A stretch of 64,000 nucleotides of DNA from Tilletia caries (GCA_032718865.1 JALUTQ010000005.1:62001-126000); one strand, 5' to 3'. Positions 9,193 to 19,918 are shown, counted from the first letter of the stretch. Program-made: numbers and translations. Notes: generated by a model from the sequence alone, not told the origin.

Positions 9193-10499
9193 TTATCGCG
9201 AAGACGGTCAATGATCGTGTCCTGTACTGATACTGCCAGTGAAGCGGGCATCAGTGGATCATCCTGACAAATCTCGGTATGTACCGTCTTGACAATCTTC
9301 ACGCCTGAAGGCTCAGTTGCACGCGTAAAGTTTACTGTTGCAAGGCGTCCGATCTTGGGAGAGACCAAGACTTTATCCTTGACGAATCTAGAGTGAGAGA
9401 TTCCGTAAGTCGACAGAGGCGCCTTGCGGACCAAGAGCGCCGGCTTCTTCTTTGGAGTCGGAATTTCTTTGGTGTTGAAGATCAACTGGGTAGGATTTGT
9501 TTTGTAGATGACCTCGTTGGCGGAAACATCCAGCAAGACACCGAAGTCTTTTTGATAAGAGGTGCCTAGAATGGCATCGTACCTATCGATGTTCAGGATG
9601 TCAAAATAGCGTTCTTTGTTCGAACACGCGCCGTGAATTACTTTGACGAAACAAGCGCGGTTGATCTTGCCACGGGAACCTGTGATGGCGAGTTGCAAAG
9701 GCGAGAGCTCATCCAGTTTGAACGAAGGCAATTTATGCGTATCGACAAAAGACGCCGAAATGAGATCTGCTGTAGATCCGGAATCAAACAAGGCTTTGGC
9801 CTCGTATCCATTGATCTTGATCTTGGCTACGATCGGATGAACCAACGGCGGCCGGTGCTTCGAGACCTTCGATGCGTCACCGAAAGGAGCCTTGGCATTG
9901 GAGACGTTAGACTCGCGCGTAACGATAGGTTTGGCGGCAGGGGCTTTGTGGGCGACACCATTGCACATGAGAGGAGTCTCATCATCCTCGTCGGTCATGT
10001 TATTGGAGTTCAGGCCCTCACTGTCTTCATCTTCGTCAAGCCACCCGTCTTCATCACGGGCTTCATCATCTTCTTGAAAGAGAATGACGCCAGGCTCAGA
10101 GCACTCTTCTGCGTCATCTGTACCCTGATCGGCGGGTTCAGATTCCTTCATGTCAAGCATGTTTGAGCGGAGTCGCTTTGGGCAGTCCGGCGACCAGTGG
10201 CCGAAGGCGCCGCAAGTACGGCATTGGTCTGTAGGCTTTGCGCCTGTAGGCCTCATAGCCGGAGCTGCCGTGTTACGGATGGGGCTGGCGGCCGATGGGC
10301 GGTTCACCGGAACCATCGGTCGGTATACCGGAGCCGATCCTTTTGGTCGATTGAATCCCTGGCCATTCGAGGGACGATTAGGCTGATTAAGCCGGGAAGT
10401 GCGGGGAGTGTCCTTGCGGTCTTCCGTGCGAGTCGGTGCAGCTTTAGTCATGGATCCAGCGTAGCGTTGGGCGCGTTCTTGATCCATGGCAGCCTGCAC
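8967..10499 (-). CDS. Gypsy gag C-terminus (zinc knuckle) and aspartic protease
   Basis: A CCHC zinc knuckle is seen (CRTCGAFGHWSPDCPK), the nucleic acid-binding end of gag. An acidic linker follows, then the protease with its catalytic DSG: AKALFDSGSTADLISASFVD. The second half of the protease fold follows (YDAILGTSYQKDFG). The upstream gag frame and this one differ by one base near 10568-10572 (T5 run); the downstream change to RT is at the G7 run at 9138. With those two corrections gag, protease and RT would form one continuous frame, as in many chromoviruses. Confidence 0.9.
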   Translation of the reverse strand: MQAAMDQERAQRYAGSMTKAAPTRTEDRKDTPRTSRLNQPNRPSNGQGFNRPKGSAPVYRPMVPVNRPSAASPIRNTAAPAMRPTGAKPTDQCRTCGAFGHWSPDCPKRLRSNMLDMKESEPADQGTDDAEECSEPGVILFQEDDEARDEDGWLDEDEDSEGLNSNNMTDEDDETPLMCNGVAHKAPAAKPIVTRESNVSNAKAPFGDASKVSKHRPPLVHPIVAKIKINGYEAKALFDSGSTADLISASFVDTHKLPSFKLDELSPLQLAITGSRGKINRACFVKVIHGACSNKERYFDILNIDRYDAILGTSYQKDFGVLLDVSANEVIYKTNPTQLIFNTKEIPTPKKKPALLVRKAPLSTYGISHSRFVKDKVLVSPKIGRLATVNFTRATEPSGVKIVKTVHTEICQDDPLMPASLAVSVQDTIIDRLRDKWMTSTKDLWGPRPLKLPPFFGRSTIQFHLSTKITDLPVDRPNVRNNSDKHTSTRSTLTQKLAGGNEPAFPLQCQ

Positions 10500-10521
10500 A
10501 ATGTCTTCCCAAGGCGAAAGC

Positions 10522-11739
10522 TCAGCATCTATGCCGCGGTTGGCGATGATGGCCGCGCTCAGATTGCTTTTTCATACCTTTGAGCAATCGACGGTTGAGA
10601 GCGACTGGACTGGGGTACTCGGTCATCTGATCGGCGAGCTTGAGAATGTATGCCTGGAAAGCGTGGATATCTTTCGATCCTTGGTCCGCGCTTTCGAATT
10701 TGTCCGCTGCTTGTCGTGAGAGTTCATCGACCAAGAAGTTGCGACGGAGTGCGACCATGACGTCCGTCGCGGTCCACGACTTAGCGTGAGGAGCGACGTG
10801 GCGCCAGTACCAATCCAACGGGTCGGCTAGCAGGTACCCGCCAATCAAGTTAACCTTGAGACGTTCTGAGAGCGGGGCGTGAACCTTAAAGTAATGGGCT
10901 ACCGAGTGAACCCAGTCGGTGAACAGCTGGAGTGATCGGTCTCCCTTCCATTTCTCTGGAGAGGTCATCTTGATCCCGGCGCGAGTGAGCTCCGACTTGT
11001 CTCCGGGGAGGTCGTCGTCGTCTTGACCGGTTGAATTCATGATCTCCGAGATCTTTCTGTCGACGCCGTAGAGGATGGAGGTCATGGGAACACTCTGGTG
11101 TCGTATCGTTTGCGTGGGGAACGACATACGGCCTGGCGCCGGTGCCGAGGCTCGGGGTTGCTGGCGCGCCTCACTTGCACGAGGCGGCAGGAGCCCGGCG
11201 CGGCGGAGTCGATCGTTCTGTCGTTCGCGAAGAACTGATTCAGAGTCAGGGAGAGCGGACTCTCTGATGGGTTGGTTCACTGGAGCCTGCCGGACGGGAG
11301 GGTCAAGAACAGGCACTTGAGGAACCGGAATGTTTCGAATGTTTTGGTTGTTTTGACGTTTTTTCTGGAGGATAGTTTGGCGGATGAGATCGATTCGATT
11401 CTGTCGAGACATGATTTGAAACTCGAGTTCCAATTCCTCGACGCTGAGCTCGTGGAGATCTTTCTCTGGAGCTTCAGTTCCGACTTGAGACGCAGCGGCG
11501 ATGCTATCGTCGTTATCGGATTTGTTGATGTTGCGGATGGTGTCCGCGAGAGATGAGTTGCCCTTTTGATTGGGCTCTTGATGTTCTCCCGTGTCCTCGT
11601 CGCCTTGAAAGGACTCCGAGGTAAGTCTAGGGACTTCGGGAGGTTGAGCTTGGCCCTGGGAAGCACCAGCGATGTCATCAGCAGCAGAAGCGGCGGCTTC
11701 GCTGCCTTCGTGAAGGTCTTTACGCTTCTTGGGTGCCAT
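10522..11739 (-). CDS. Gypsy gag (capsid part)
   Basis: The frame starts at ATG 11739 (MAPKKRKDLHEGSE), with a short basic patch that could act as a nuclear signal. A long charged and disordered N-terminus follows. The capsid-like helical region is at MTSPEKWKGDRSLQLFTDWV, continuing HSVAHYFKV and DPLDWYWRHVAPHAKSW, the usual retrotransposon gag pattern (W...F..WL, Y/F, A..W). The frame is lost at a T5 run (10568-10572) shortly before the zinc knuckle. Gag forms the particle in which reverse transcription takes place. Confidence 0.9.
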   Translation of the reverse strand: MAPKKRKDLHEGSEAAASAADDIAGASQGQAQPPEVPRLTSESFQGDEDTGEHQEPNQKGNSSLADTIRNINKSDNDDSIAAASQVGTEAPEKDLHELSVEELELEFQIMSRQNRIDLIRQTILQKKRQNNQNIRNIPVPQVPVLDPPVRQAPVNQPIRESALPDSESVLRERQNDRLRRAGLLPPRASEARQQPRASAPAPGRMSFPTQTIRHQSVPMTSILYGVDRKISEIMNSTGQDDDDLPGDKSELTRAGIKMTSPEKWKGDRSLQLFTDWVHSVAHYFKVHAPLSERLKVNLIGGYLLADPLDWYWRHVAPHAKSWTATDVMVALRRNFLVDELSRQAADKFESADQGSKDIHAFQAYILKLADQMTEYPSPVALNRRLLKGMKKQSERGHHRQPRHRC

Positions 11740-12577
11740 TGTAAGACTCAGTAAACCTTTTGGTCACAGAGGTCTTTGAGAGTTAAAAAAAGTGTAAGAT
11801 TTCCTAGTTATAAGGTCGTTGCAAACACAATAGAATTGGTGTTGGACAGTCGGACGCGTAGTACCGCTCGTTGTATAGAGACAGAAGTGACGCGCTGCTG
11901 AACTTTGGCCTATGCTACTATGTTTAGATAACTAACCAGTATACCAGTGGTCCTACAGGTGTGTGGGTGAAAGTGGCTCTCTCAATCACTTGATGAAACT
12001 TTATGAGACTCAGACTTCACACAGTAGACTTTAACTCTGCAATGATCTGTGATTGCTAAGTTAGTTGTCTGGGAGTGTGAGAGGAAAGAGCTGGGGGGAC
12101 CAGAAGGGAAGAAGGGCGGCGAGGGCGCTCCTTTTATACCTTTCATGGTGCCCCCTGATGCGCAGCGCATTGTGTGGTGTGCGCTGCGCTGAGGTGTGGT
12201 GATGTGGATGCGTCGGTGTGCTGGTGAGTCACAAGAGTCACAGCCACGTGACAACTGACGCGTCAGATAGTAGTCATCCAACAGTCACCATAAATCACCC
12301 AGCAGTCAATACACAGTCATCCTTTGACACGGGCTAAATACATACACAGTCATACAGTCATCATGGGAGCAGGGACGAGTCAAAGGGGAAGTGTGAGTGT
12401 GGCGAGGTGAGGTGAGAGGAAGCGGTGGTGAGTGGTGCGCGCGGTGCGCATGGTGAGCGTTGGTTCACCACGCGAAAATGTGTTTCGATGGTAAATTCGC
12501 GTGAACCAACACTTCACCAAAATTGTAAACAACACGCACCATATGTGGCACGTGACGCGCACCACGCGTTGGGCGCC
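11740..12577 (-). other. Gypsy 5' untranslated region
   Basis: About 840 bp lie between the 5' LTR and gag with no convincing coding frame. Read on the minus strand, the sequence right after the LTR is GGCGCCCAACGCG, which is near where a tRNA primer-binding site should be; the match to a specific tRNA was not established. The part next to the LTR shares CGCACCACGCG-type pieces with the LTR. Confidence 0.6.
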
Positions 12578-12818
12578 TGAGAAACCAACGCGCACCACGC
12601 GTCGCACACCACACGCGCCACGTGACAATTGTCGACGCGCGGCGCGTCTCAGGTGAGAAAATAAAAACAACGCGCACCACATATCGCGCGCGCAGAGAAA
12701 AACAACCCGCACCACGCGTCGGTCACCACGCGTCGGTACGGGTGAGAGGATAGAAATGTTAACTTGTGAGGTGCTGAATAATGTACGCGTGGCACCTACA
12801 TATGTCAGACACCTTACA
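12578..12818 (-). repeat. 5' LTR of the Gypsy element
   Basis: 241-bp copy that looks identical to 4486-4726. The outer edge (12818) directly abuts an open DIRS-like coding frame. Confidence 0.92.
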
Positions 12819-14602
12819 CCGGCCCTCTCCTCTCACGCTCAAGGCGGACGCCTGGGCCCGCGTCCTGGACGGTCTTGGGCTCGGTGATCGATATGCGGAT
12901 GTGGTTCGTGGTTTGCGCGAAGGATTCGATCTTGAAATTCCTCGCATCATCACCACGGCGGTCGCAAGTAACGCTCCGTCCGCGACAATCCACCGCCTCG
13001 CCCTCGGCGAGATCATCCTCAAAGAACGGCAAAGGGGGGGCGTACATTGGCCCGTTCCAAGATCCTGCCGATGTACAAGACATCCTCCACAACCCCTTCC
13101 AATCCATGCCCCTTTCTCTTATTCCCAAGCCCCCAGACAAATTCAGACTCATACAGAACTTCTCTGCCAACGTCGGCGGCTCTCAGGCGACCAACGATCT
13201 TATTCCTCGTTCTTGGGCTACCACATGGTCAACCTTCCGACAGATCGTCGGCAACATTCTCTCCCTGCCACCCGAGTCCGAAGCGTGCACTCGCGACGTT
13301 GATTCTGCCTACCGACTACTCCCCATACATCCTTCTCAGTGGCCGGCCTTCGTCCTTCGCACGGAAGAAGGCTTCTTCATCGACACCCGCGTCTCGTTTG
13401 GCGTCGGCCCGGGAACAGGCGTGTTTGGGCGGGTCGGCGAAGCCGCCCTCGACGTCTTTCGGGCTCGAGGATTCGGGCCCCTTGGACGATGGGTCGACGA
13501 TATCCTCTTCCTCAGAGCCCGCCACGACTCTGTCACTCGCATCAGTGCTCAAAGAGCCGAGCTTAACGCGTCTCTGGACCAGCAGCCCTTTCTTCGGCGT
13601 GGGGCTAAGTGGTGGGTCGACGGAGAGGGTCGAAAGTACGATGAATCATATGAGTACCCACTTCGGTCGTCAACAGAAGCAGGTCGCTCCGACGGCTGGC
13701 ACTACGGGGACGAAGAGATCGCAGCTCTGGCCGACGATCTTGGCCTCCCCCTGCACAAGCCCACACCATGGTCCTCCATCTTTGCGTACGCAGGATACGT
13801 GTTCAACATCTTCGACCGACGGGCAGGCCTGCCAGCCAGCAAGGTTGCCAGGTACCGAGGCGATCTCAACTTCTGGCTCTCCAGCCCTACTCACAGGCTG
13901 GACGATGCGCAGCGACTCCTCGGCCGCCTCCTCCATGCCTCTCCCATTGTACTCGATGCTTCCCGTCACCTCACCCGCCTCATCGGTTTCATCAACATTG
14001 CGATGCGGAGCAACGCGCATGCACGGGCGGAACGTCATGGGGGTGCCGCCCTGGACGAGGACGTACGGTGGTGGAGAGAGCGGCTCAGTGGGGAAGAGGT
14101 CTGGCGCTCCATTGCCGAGTATGCTCCCCAGGACATCAACCTTTACGTCGATGCATCCTCGGACTGGGGCGTCGGGATTTGGTGGAACGGCTGCAGCGCA
14201 GCGTATCGCCTTCGATCGGACTGGCGATCGCGTGGGAACGGCAGAGACATCCAGTTTGCCGAAGCTTTGGCCATTGAGGTCGGCCTCCTCCACGTGTTCT
14301 CAACCGGTCTTCGCTCCGCCGCTCTCATCGTGTACACTGACAACACCGGAGTTCAATTCGGCGTCCCACGCGGACGCATGCGGAACGCGGCCGCGACCAT
14401 TGTCATCGAGCGCCTCCACGAGCTCCAGGTCAAGCACGACGTGGTCATTCACACTCGCCGGGTCACATCGGCCGACAATCCTGCCGATGGCCCCAGTCGA
14501 GGGGTCCTCAATGAACCACCGCTTCCGAACATCATCCTCCCAGCCCACGTTGCCGCAGAGTTCGGTATGGACCGGTCGTCGCGCTCGACCAGACGAAGGT
14601 GA
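12819..14602 (+). CDS. DIRS-like reverse transcriptase and RNase H
   Basis: The RT region reads through GPFQDPADVQDILHNPFQ, SLIPKPPDKFRLIQNFS, then motif A in CTRDVDSAYRLLPIHPSQW and motif C in RWVDDILFL (VDD). RNase H follows with INLYVDASSDWGVGIWW and IVYTDNTGVQFG. These are the catalytic acids of both enzymes. The first 70 codons (12819-13034) are in another frame and join at the G7 run 13034-13040. The 5' end is cut by the Gypsy LTR, so no start codon is assigned. The stop is at 14602, overlapping the start of the recombinase frame, as is usual in DIRS elements. Confidence 0.88.
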
Positions 14603-15886
14603 CGATGCGCCTCGTGCTGAGAAGATCAGGGTCATCGCGCAGTCTCAGACGTCGCGTCCATCAATTGTGGCATTGCGGTCAGCTCGTCAAGTGCTGGCAT
14701 CAAAACCAGCACTGCCGCACCCTGATGCAAACTCCAATCGGCGCCGCTTTATTCCCCAGCCGTTGAAGATTGCGCCTTCGCCGCTGCGTCCTGCTGTGCT
14801 GGCCCCACAGCGACTGGCATCGTGGCGTCCCGTCGCAGCTCTCACGAGCACGAACCTGTCGCCTGAAGAAGCGTCTTCGGTCAGTCTCGCCATGGCTACC
14901 TCCTATGCGGAGGATACGCGGAGCTCGTACGGTTCCGGTATGGCTCGTTGGCACCTGTGGTGCGACGACAGAGGCGTCCCTGAACAACTTCGGTGCCCGG
15001 CTCCCGCAGAGCTTCTGGAATATTTCATCATTCAGCATGCAGGCAACTTCTCCTCCGACACCATCAGCACGTGGCTTTCCGGCCTTCGAGCATGGCATCG
15101 TGTTTGGAATCAACCTTGGCCCGCAGGCGACATGCGTCGCTCGGAGCTTGTCCGCTTTGCCGCCCTCCAGACCCCTGCGGAAAGTCGTAGGCCAGCCCGT
15201 CCACCAGTCACACTCGAATGGCTCTCCGCCATTCTCAAGGTTGCCAAGCTCAACAACCCTGGAGACGTGGCAACGGCAGCAGCAGCAGCCACTGCGTTCT
15301 GGGGATTGCTTCGGCTTGGCGAAGCCACCTGCTCGAAGAAAGGATTTGATGCACGTAAAGACGTTTCTCGCCGTGGATTGACCTTTGCGTCGGCGTTCGG
15401 CGGTTCATTCACGGCCACCCTTGCCCTTCCTTTCACAAAAACCCACCCCAATGGTCAGAAGGTCGTCCTTGTCGAACGGCCTGCCTCGGTCGATCCCCTG
15501 CTCTGGTTGAGACGCCATCTCGCTCTCAACAGTGTCCCTGAGGACGCAACACACAGTCTCTTTGCGTTCCGACGTGAAGGCGGTGTGACGCAGATGCGAC
15601 GGTCTATGTTGACGTCCCGCCTCAAAATCCTGACTCGACGTGCCAAGCTGCCGGTATTGGACGGTCACAGCTTTCGGATTGGGGGGGTTGTACTGAGCTT
15701 CTTCGCGCCGGAAACGCGTTCGATGACGTGCGAGTACACGGTCGGTGGTCCAGCGAAGCCTGGCAACGCTATGTTCGGGATCACGCCGAAATTATGGCAC
15801 CCCGGCTACACCTCGACGACGCGGCATTATCGCGCATAGTCGAAGTCGAACGGGAGCAGGACGTGGGCCCGCGCGCCGGTGACTAA
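14580..15886 (+). pseudogene. Tyrosine recombinase (YR) of the DIRS-like element, frameshifted
   Basis: The protein reads through a core-binding domain (YAEDTRSSYGSGMARWHLWC) and a catalytic domain. Catalytic residues seen are R in LLRLGEAT, the HxxR box in DGHSFRIGG, and, only in the other frame, the late block VHGRWSSEAWQRYVRDHAEI with the probable H/W and nucleophilic Y. The frame changes at a G7 run (15681-15687), which removes the last catalytic residues from the main frame; the shifted frame stops at 15884-15886. The start is arbitrary because the frame is open far upstream as a shadow of the RT. The enzyme would cut and join the circular cDNA. Confidence 0.82.
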
Positions 15887-16461
15887 CCATATCTGGTGGT
15901 TGGGAAGGGCGGCCCACTCTCGAGCTCGGCCTCAAAATATATACGCCCGCGCCCGCCCACCTGCGGTGGGTTATTCCCGTACTTCCTCTCTCACGACTAC
16001 GAACGGAGGCACTCAAGAAGACTGCGGGTGTGCAGCTTTTTCTAATTCCTGCCCTTTCACCCCGGTGTGTTCGCACGTTCCCGGTCCTTTCTGCTGCAAA
16101 ACCACCTTTAGGAACGAAAGAAAACGCTGTTCCCATGTCCTTACCTTCACGCTTACACTTCAGGCTTCAGGCTTCTGAGCGCGTTTGGAGGTTCAGATCC
16201 TCGCCACTTGTCGGCTTTTCCCATGGTGAAGCTCGCAGGTGTACGACTTGGCAGAGGGGAGCAAGCATTAGTGGTGAAAAGTGATGTAGGAAGTGCGTAT
16301 TTTGAAAATACGTCGTCGCCACGTGGCAGCGGTCGGTCGCCGTGACATCTCCTTTAAATGTATAGGATAGCCTGAGAACGTTCCCCCTGATGCTGGATGC
16401 ATCCCCAATCAATGGAGTGTACGACGAAGACCTCTGGAGTGTTTGTTAGTTCTGCGCACGC
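15887..16461. other. Intergenic or DIRS 3' region
   Basis: No convincing gene is seen. The stretch contains an AT-rich spot (AAATATATAC near 15935) and a small palindrome TATTTTGAAAATA near 16300. It probably holds the untranslated end of the DIRS-like element, but I could not find its terminal repeats. Confidence 0.4.
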
Positions 16462-16722
16462 AAGCGGAACGCTGAGCCTTGAGAGAAAGTGGAGGAAGCA
16501 AGGAGAGCGAAGAAAATTTTATTATGAGACGAAGATGCGCGCGGTCGCGTCGAGAACCACCACGTCGCTCGACTTGCCTCGCTCGCGCTGCTTCAGAAAC
16601 CCACCCACCTCCCCGGGTCCTCCCCCTTCGCGTCTGCGCCGCACCCACGCTCCGGGTCGGACTTGCACCGACGTGCGAGCACCAAGTGCTCTAACCCAAC
16701 CCTCACTGCACACGCTGTGCAC
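16462..16722 (-). mobile_element. tRNA-derived SINE, copy 1
   Basis: This stretch matches 29144-29398 along its whole length with moderate divergence. Read on the minus strand, the first part looks like a tRNA: GGGTTAGAGCAC resembles an A box, and GGTGCAAGTCCGACC, about 30 bp later, resembles a B box. A conserved body (GGAGGACCCGGGGAGGTGGG) follows. No coding frame is shared. This fits a Pol III-transcribed SINE. Edges were set by the end of similarity between the two copies. Confidence 0.6.
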
Positions 16723-17212
16723 AGGACGTTATCACGTTATACTCACTGAGAACCGGAACTGAGCGAACAAGGCGGATACGTTGACAATCAGACTCACATT
16801 GGAGCGAGGGACGAAGATGTTGAGATGTCCGTAGAAATTAAATGAGACGAGCATGGGAAGGGCTGATTTCTTCTCGAATCCCACTTGCAGCTCACTGCTC
16901 AGAACAGTCATCTTCCCCGCTCTCGATATCTCTGATCCTCTGGCATCATTCTCGCCCTTTTCCAACAGGAGTATGTCGCAACCAGAGGATCAACCGCCCT
17001 CATCGTCGGAGTCAACCAACGAGCGCGCCGACGCGTCGATGGAGTCTTCAGCTGCGGAGCCGCGCAGGCGCATCCGTCGTCGTACTTGGACGAAGTCGGA
17101 AGAGCACAAGCTCGTCCACACCCTCATCAAGGTTCCGGAGTATCAAAGCGCCCTGCTCCACCTCTGGTTTCCTCGTCCTTTACCCCAAGGTGACGATATC
17201 AGCATCTTTGAC

Positions 17213-17597
17213 GGAAATTGATTCGGCCACAGACACTTTTTGATATGGCCACAGACAACCATACACGTGGCCGCCAGACCTTGGGAGTTGAGACCCAGCT
17301 GCAGTGCGATCACCAGTCACCGGTCACCACCCAGTATCACCAGTCACCACTCACCACAGGTTCTTCCTCTTCCTGCTTCACAAATATGTTGCTGGCTGAG
17401 TAAGGTGCGGATGCTGAGGTGGAAGAAGGCAGAAAGGGAGCGCATCAATTCTTGTGATCATGGGCGTCTGCTCACTGTGCTCAGGCAATCGGGGTGCGTC
17501 TCAAGCTGTTCTCTGGCGGTCACGTGTATGGTTGTCTGTGGCCATATCAAAATGTCTGTGGCCATATCAAAAAGTGTCTGTGGCCGAATCAATTTCC
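17213..17597. mobile_element. MULE-type MITE (385 bp), 9-bp TSD
   Basis: Terminal inverted repeats of about 44 bp begin GGAAATTGATTCGGCCACAG at both ends. The perfect 9-bp duplication ATCTTTGAC lies at 17204-17212 and 17598-17606. Nine-bp TSDs are usual for Mutator-like elements. The unit GTCTGTGGCCATATCAAAA is repeated near the right end. It interrupts gene A within a codon-consistent exon. Confidence 0.9.
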
Positions 17598-18039
17598 ATC
17601 TTTGACATCGAAAAATATCTCTTCGTCAAGGCGGACGCAAAAATTGCCAAGCTCGCTCTGGGATCCCTAGCACTAGAAATTGTGTCAGCGGGAAGCCGGC
17701 CCTCGAGAACTCCTACCCAAATCCGCGAAAAGCTTCGCACAATGTGCAAGCAATACGTCACCGAACGCGATGAGGAGACGGAAACATACCATTGGTGGAA
17801 TGCCTACCACAAAATGGTTTGCGCTCGGGAGCGGCAAACGAAGATGAGGCACGGCGAGGACGATGACATGGATGGCGAGGACCAGTGGGACGAGTGGGAG
17901 GAACGTGACGAAGATGAGGACGATGAATTGGCCGATGAGGATGAGTCGGACGACAGCAACGGGGAGGAAGAGGATGAAGGTGGCGACGAGGAGGAGGGCG
18001 AAGGTGGCGAAGATGGCGAAGATGGCGAAGGTGGCGAAC

Positions 18040-18440
18040 AGGAAGGCGACCTTGACCAGGAGGTTGCTGCCGATTTGGAGGACGACGTACACGTTGACCT
18101 GGAGGAGGGCGACATTGACCAGGAGGTCGCTGCTGAATCCGAGGACGAGATCGACATCGATCAGGAGGTTGCTGCTGAATCGGAGGACGAAGTACACGTT
18201 GACCTGGAGGAGGGCGACATTGACCAGGAGGTCGCTGCTGAATCCGAGGACGAGATCGACATCGATCAGGAGGTTGCTGCTGAATCGGAGGACGAAGTCG
18301 ACTTTGACCAGAAGATCCCTGCAGAAAGTGACGACGAGGGCGATGTTGACCTGGAGGAGGGCGACATTGACCAGGAGGTCGTTTCTGAATCCGAGGACGA
18401 GATCGACATCGGTCAGGAGGAGGTCGACCTTGACCAAAAG
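18040..18440 (+). repeat. Tandem acidic repeats within gene A
   Basis: A block encoding units such as GDIDQEVAAESEDEIDIDQ and EVHVDLEE repeats about four to five times, including one nearly exact duplication of roughly 100 bp (around 18100-18205 and 18205-18310). The product is a long Asp/Glu tract without other features. Confidence 0.85.
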
Positions 18441-19232
18441 TCAGGCGACTTTGGTCAGGCGATTACTGCCGGAAAGCTGATGAAGGCGGGACCTTCGGAG
18501 CGCGGCAAAACCGAGGAGGCAGAAGGTCGAGCGGACGGATCAGGAGGAGAGGACGAAGATGGCCGCGATGAGGTCGCTGACGGGATGGACATGGAGCAGG
18601 ACGACTTTCAAGACGTCGGACGGGAGAACCCAACGCAGGATCACCGGGTCGACGACGGTATAGAGGTGGATGACTGCAACGGCGACAAAGATAAGGATGG
18701 CGGCGACAAGCGAGAATGGAATCAATGCGAGAACAACCGGGCCATCCCCTCGACTGCACTCGTTTTCACAGCCAAACATGAGCCTGTCTTGTACGAGAAC
18801 AACAAGGACTGGCATGCCATAATTCCGACTGCTGCATGCACCGCTGCTAGCACTTCCTCTTTGGAGAACGGCAAGGAGTTGCAGGCTATCATCCCGACCG
18901 CAGCATGTACCACGGCAAGTGCTTCCTCGTCCTCCTCCACGGCCCTCATCTTGCATCAACAGGGCAGGGAAAAGCACAAGCACAAGCAAAACCACAAGCA
19001 CGACAAGGTGCGATCGAGTCGACATTCCACGAAGGACAAGAACGGCCTGCGGCGCACCAAAATTGTCGAGAAGGAGCGGACCAAACGACGCGAAGCCAAG
19101 TGGGAGGCCAAGGTTAAGATCAAGCAACAAGAACTCGTGTTCGACATGGTTTCTAAACAAGGCTTGCTGATCGAGCAAGTACTCCAGACGTTCGGATCGC
19201 CCTCGCGCTCTTCCGGTGCACCTACTTCCTAA

Positions 19233-19918
19233 ACCAGACTCTTTCCTCACAGCGGTCATATGTCTCCTTTCCCCTTCCGCTATGCAGATGTGAGCATGAT
19301 TCCGGTCTTCTGCGCTTCCGTCTTGCGAATCAAACACAATATTGACGAAGAATCAAGAACACATAGTCCATGTTTGGATTTTGAAGAATTCAGAACACGT
19401 CTCGCCTCGCCTCCATGTTGGGCCCTCCTCCTCCTCGCTCCGATCTCAACGCCCCCATCGGTACACAACCGCCGTCGCTGTTGTCATCGCAGGAGGATGA
19501 GTCGAGACCGACAGCGACGGCCCGCAAAGGACTTTGCTGACCATGTGACGGGGCGAGGGGGAAAAACTTCTGGGGAAGCGAAAGTGGATGCGGAAGGCAT
19601 CATGAGCTGCTGTTGTAGACCTTTCACCTTTGTCGTGTCAGTCAGAACGTTCCCCCGAAGGCCCGAAATGATACTGAGCTTATCGAAGCTGCATGGGGAA
19701 AAGGATGGAAGACACGATGGAGTCGAGGATGGGAAAGATACATTTGATTCAATGTCTTGAAACTGTGAGAATGGATTCCGGAGAAGGGTTTGGACCCGTC
19801 GTCTATGCTGAGTATCTGAGTTTAGGAATGAGGATTGGTCCAGCGCGAGGGACAAAAGGCCGTTTTGACGACTTTGTTTTGTTTTGCCGGCGTGGGTATG
19901 AAGACCCGTGTACAATTG
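19233..19918. other. Intergenic region left of the DUF6589 element
   Basis: No gene is recognised. Open frames on both strands (for example 19484-19936 on the minus strand) lack known motifs and good composition. The last bases form the left target site of the DUF6589 element. Confidence 0.4.

Larger units (their letters stand above)
4486..12818 (-). mobile_element. Ty3/Gypsy chromovirus LTR retrotransposon (8.3 kb)
   Basis: Two direct repeats of 241 bp (4486-4726 and 12578-12818) begin TGTAAGG and end in CA when read on the minus strand. Between them, in minus-strand order, are gag with a zinc knuckle, aspartic protease, reverse transcriptase, RNase H, integrase and a chromodomain, the order of chromoviruses. 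A polypurine tract AGAAGGGGAGGA lies directly against the 3' LTR (4727-4738). The LTRs look identical by eye, which points to a recent insertion. No target-site duplication is seen (GGGCC on the left, CCGGC on the right), and the right edge enters DIRS-like coding sequence. The coding frame changes several times, nearly always in homopolymer runs. Confidence 0.95.
12819..15886 (+). mobile_element. DIRS-like tyrosine-recombinase retrotransposon, 5' truncated
   Basis: Reverse transcriptase, RNase H and a tyrosine recombinase follow one another on the plus strand, the combination found in DIRS/Ngaro-type elements, which integrate by recombinase instead of an integrase. The gag part is missing: the Gypsy LTR ends exactly where an open RT-linked frame begins (12819). 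No split direct or inverted terminal repeats were found. Two G7 runs (13034-13040 and 15681-15687) each coincide with a frame change. DIRS versus Ngaro was not resolved. Confidence 0.85.
16973..19232 (+). pseudogene. SANT-like family gene A, split by a MITE
   Basis: The protein starts at ATG 16973 (MSQPEDQPPSS). A helix block RRTWTKSEEHKLVHTLIKV and YQSALLHLWFP is followed, after the MITE at 17213-17597, by TQIREKLRTMCKQYVTERD and HWWNAYHKMVCARER. The same order (W-T...L..LL; Q-I/V-R-x-K-L...Y; W-W-E/N) occurs in genes B and C and in the partner gene of the Harbinger element at 56.9 kb. This suggests a trihelix-type Myb/SANT DNA-binding protein. A very acidic repeat region follows, then a basic tail (KHKHKQNHKHDK) and a C-terminal helix with ERTKRREAKWEAKVK. 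Frames on both sides of the MITE agree after its removal. The MITE brings a stop soon after its left edge, so the gene is probably inactive. Confidence 0.65.

Noticed and set aside
13047..14580. First half of a long 930-codon plus-strand frame
   Set aside because: It is a shadow of the RT-RNase H frame in the same region; only the last third (tyrosine recombinase) has real motifs.
17685..18437. Minus-strand 250-codon hydrophobic frame opposite the acidic repeats
   Set aside because: It is the antisense of an Asp/Glu repeat, which always yields Val/Leu/Phe-rich shadows; it is not a membrane protein.
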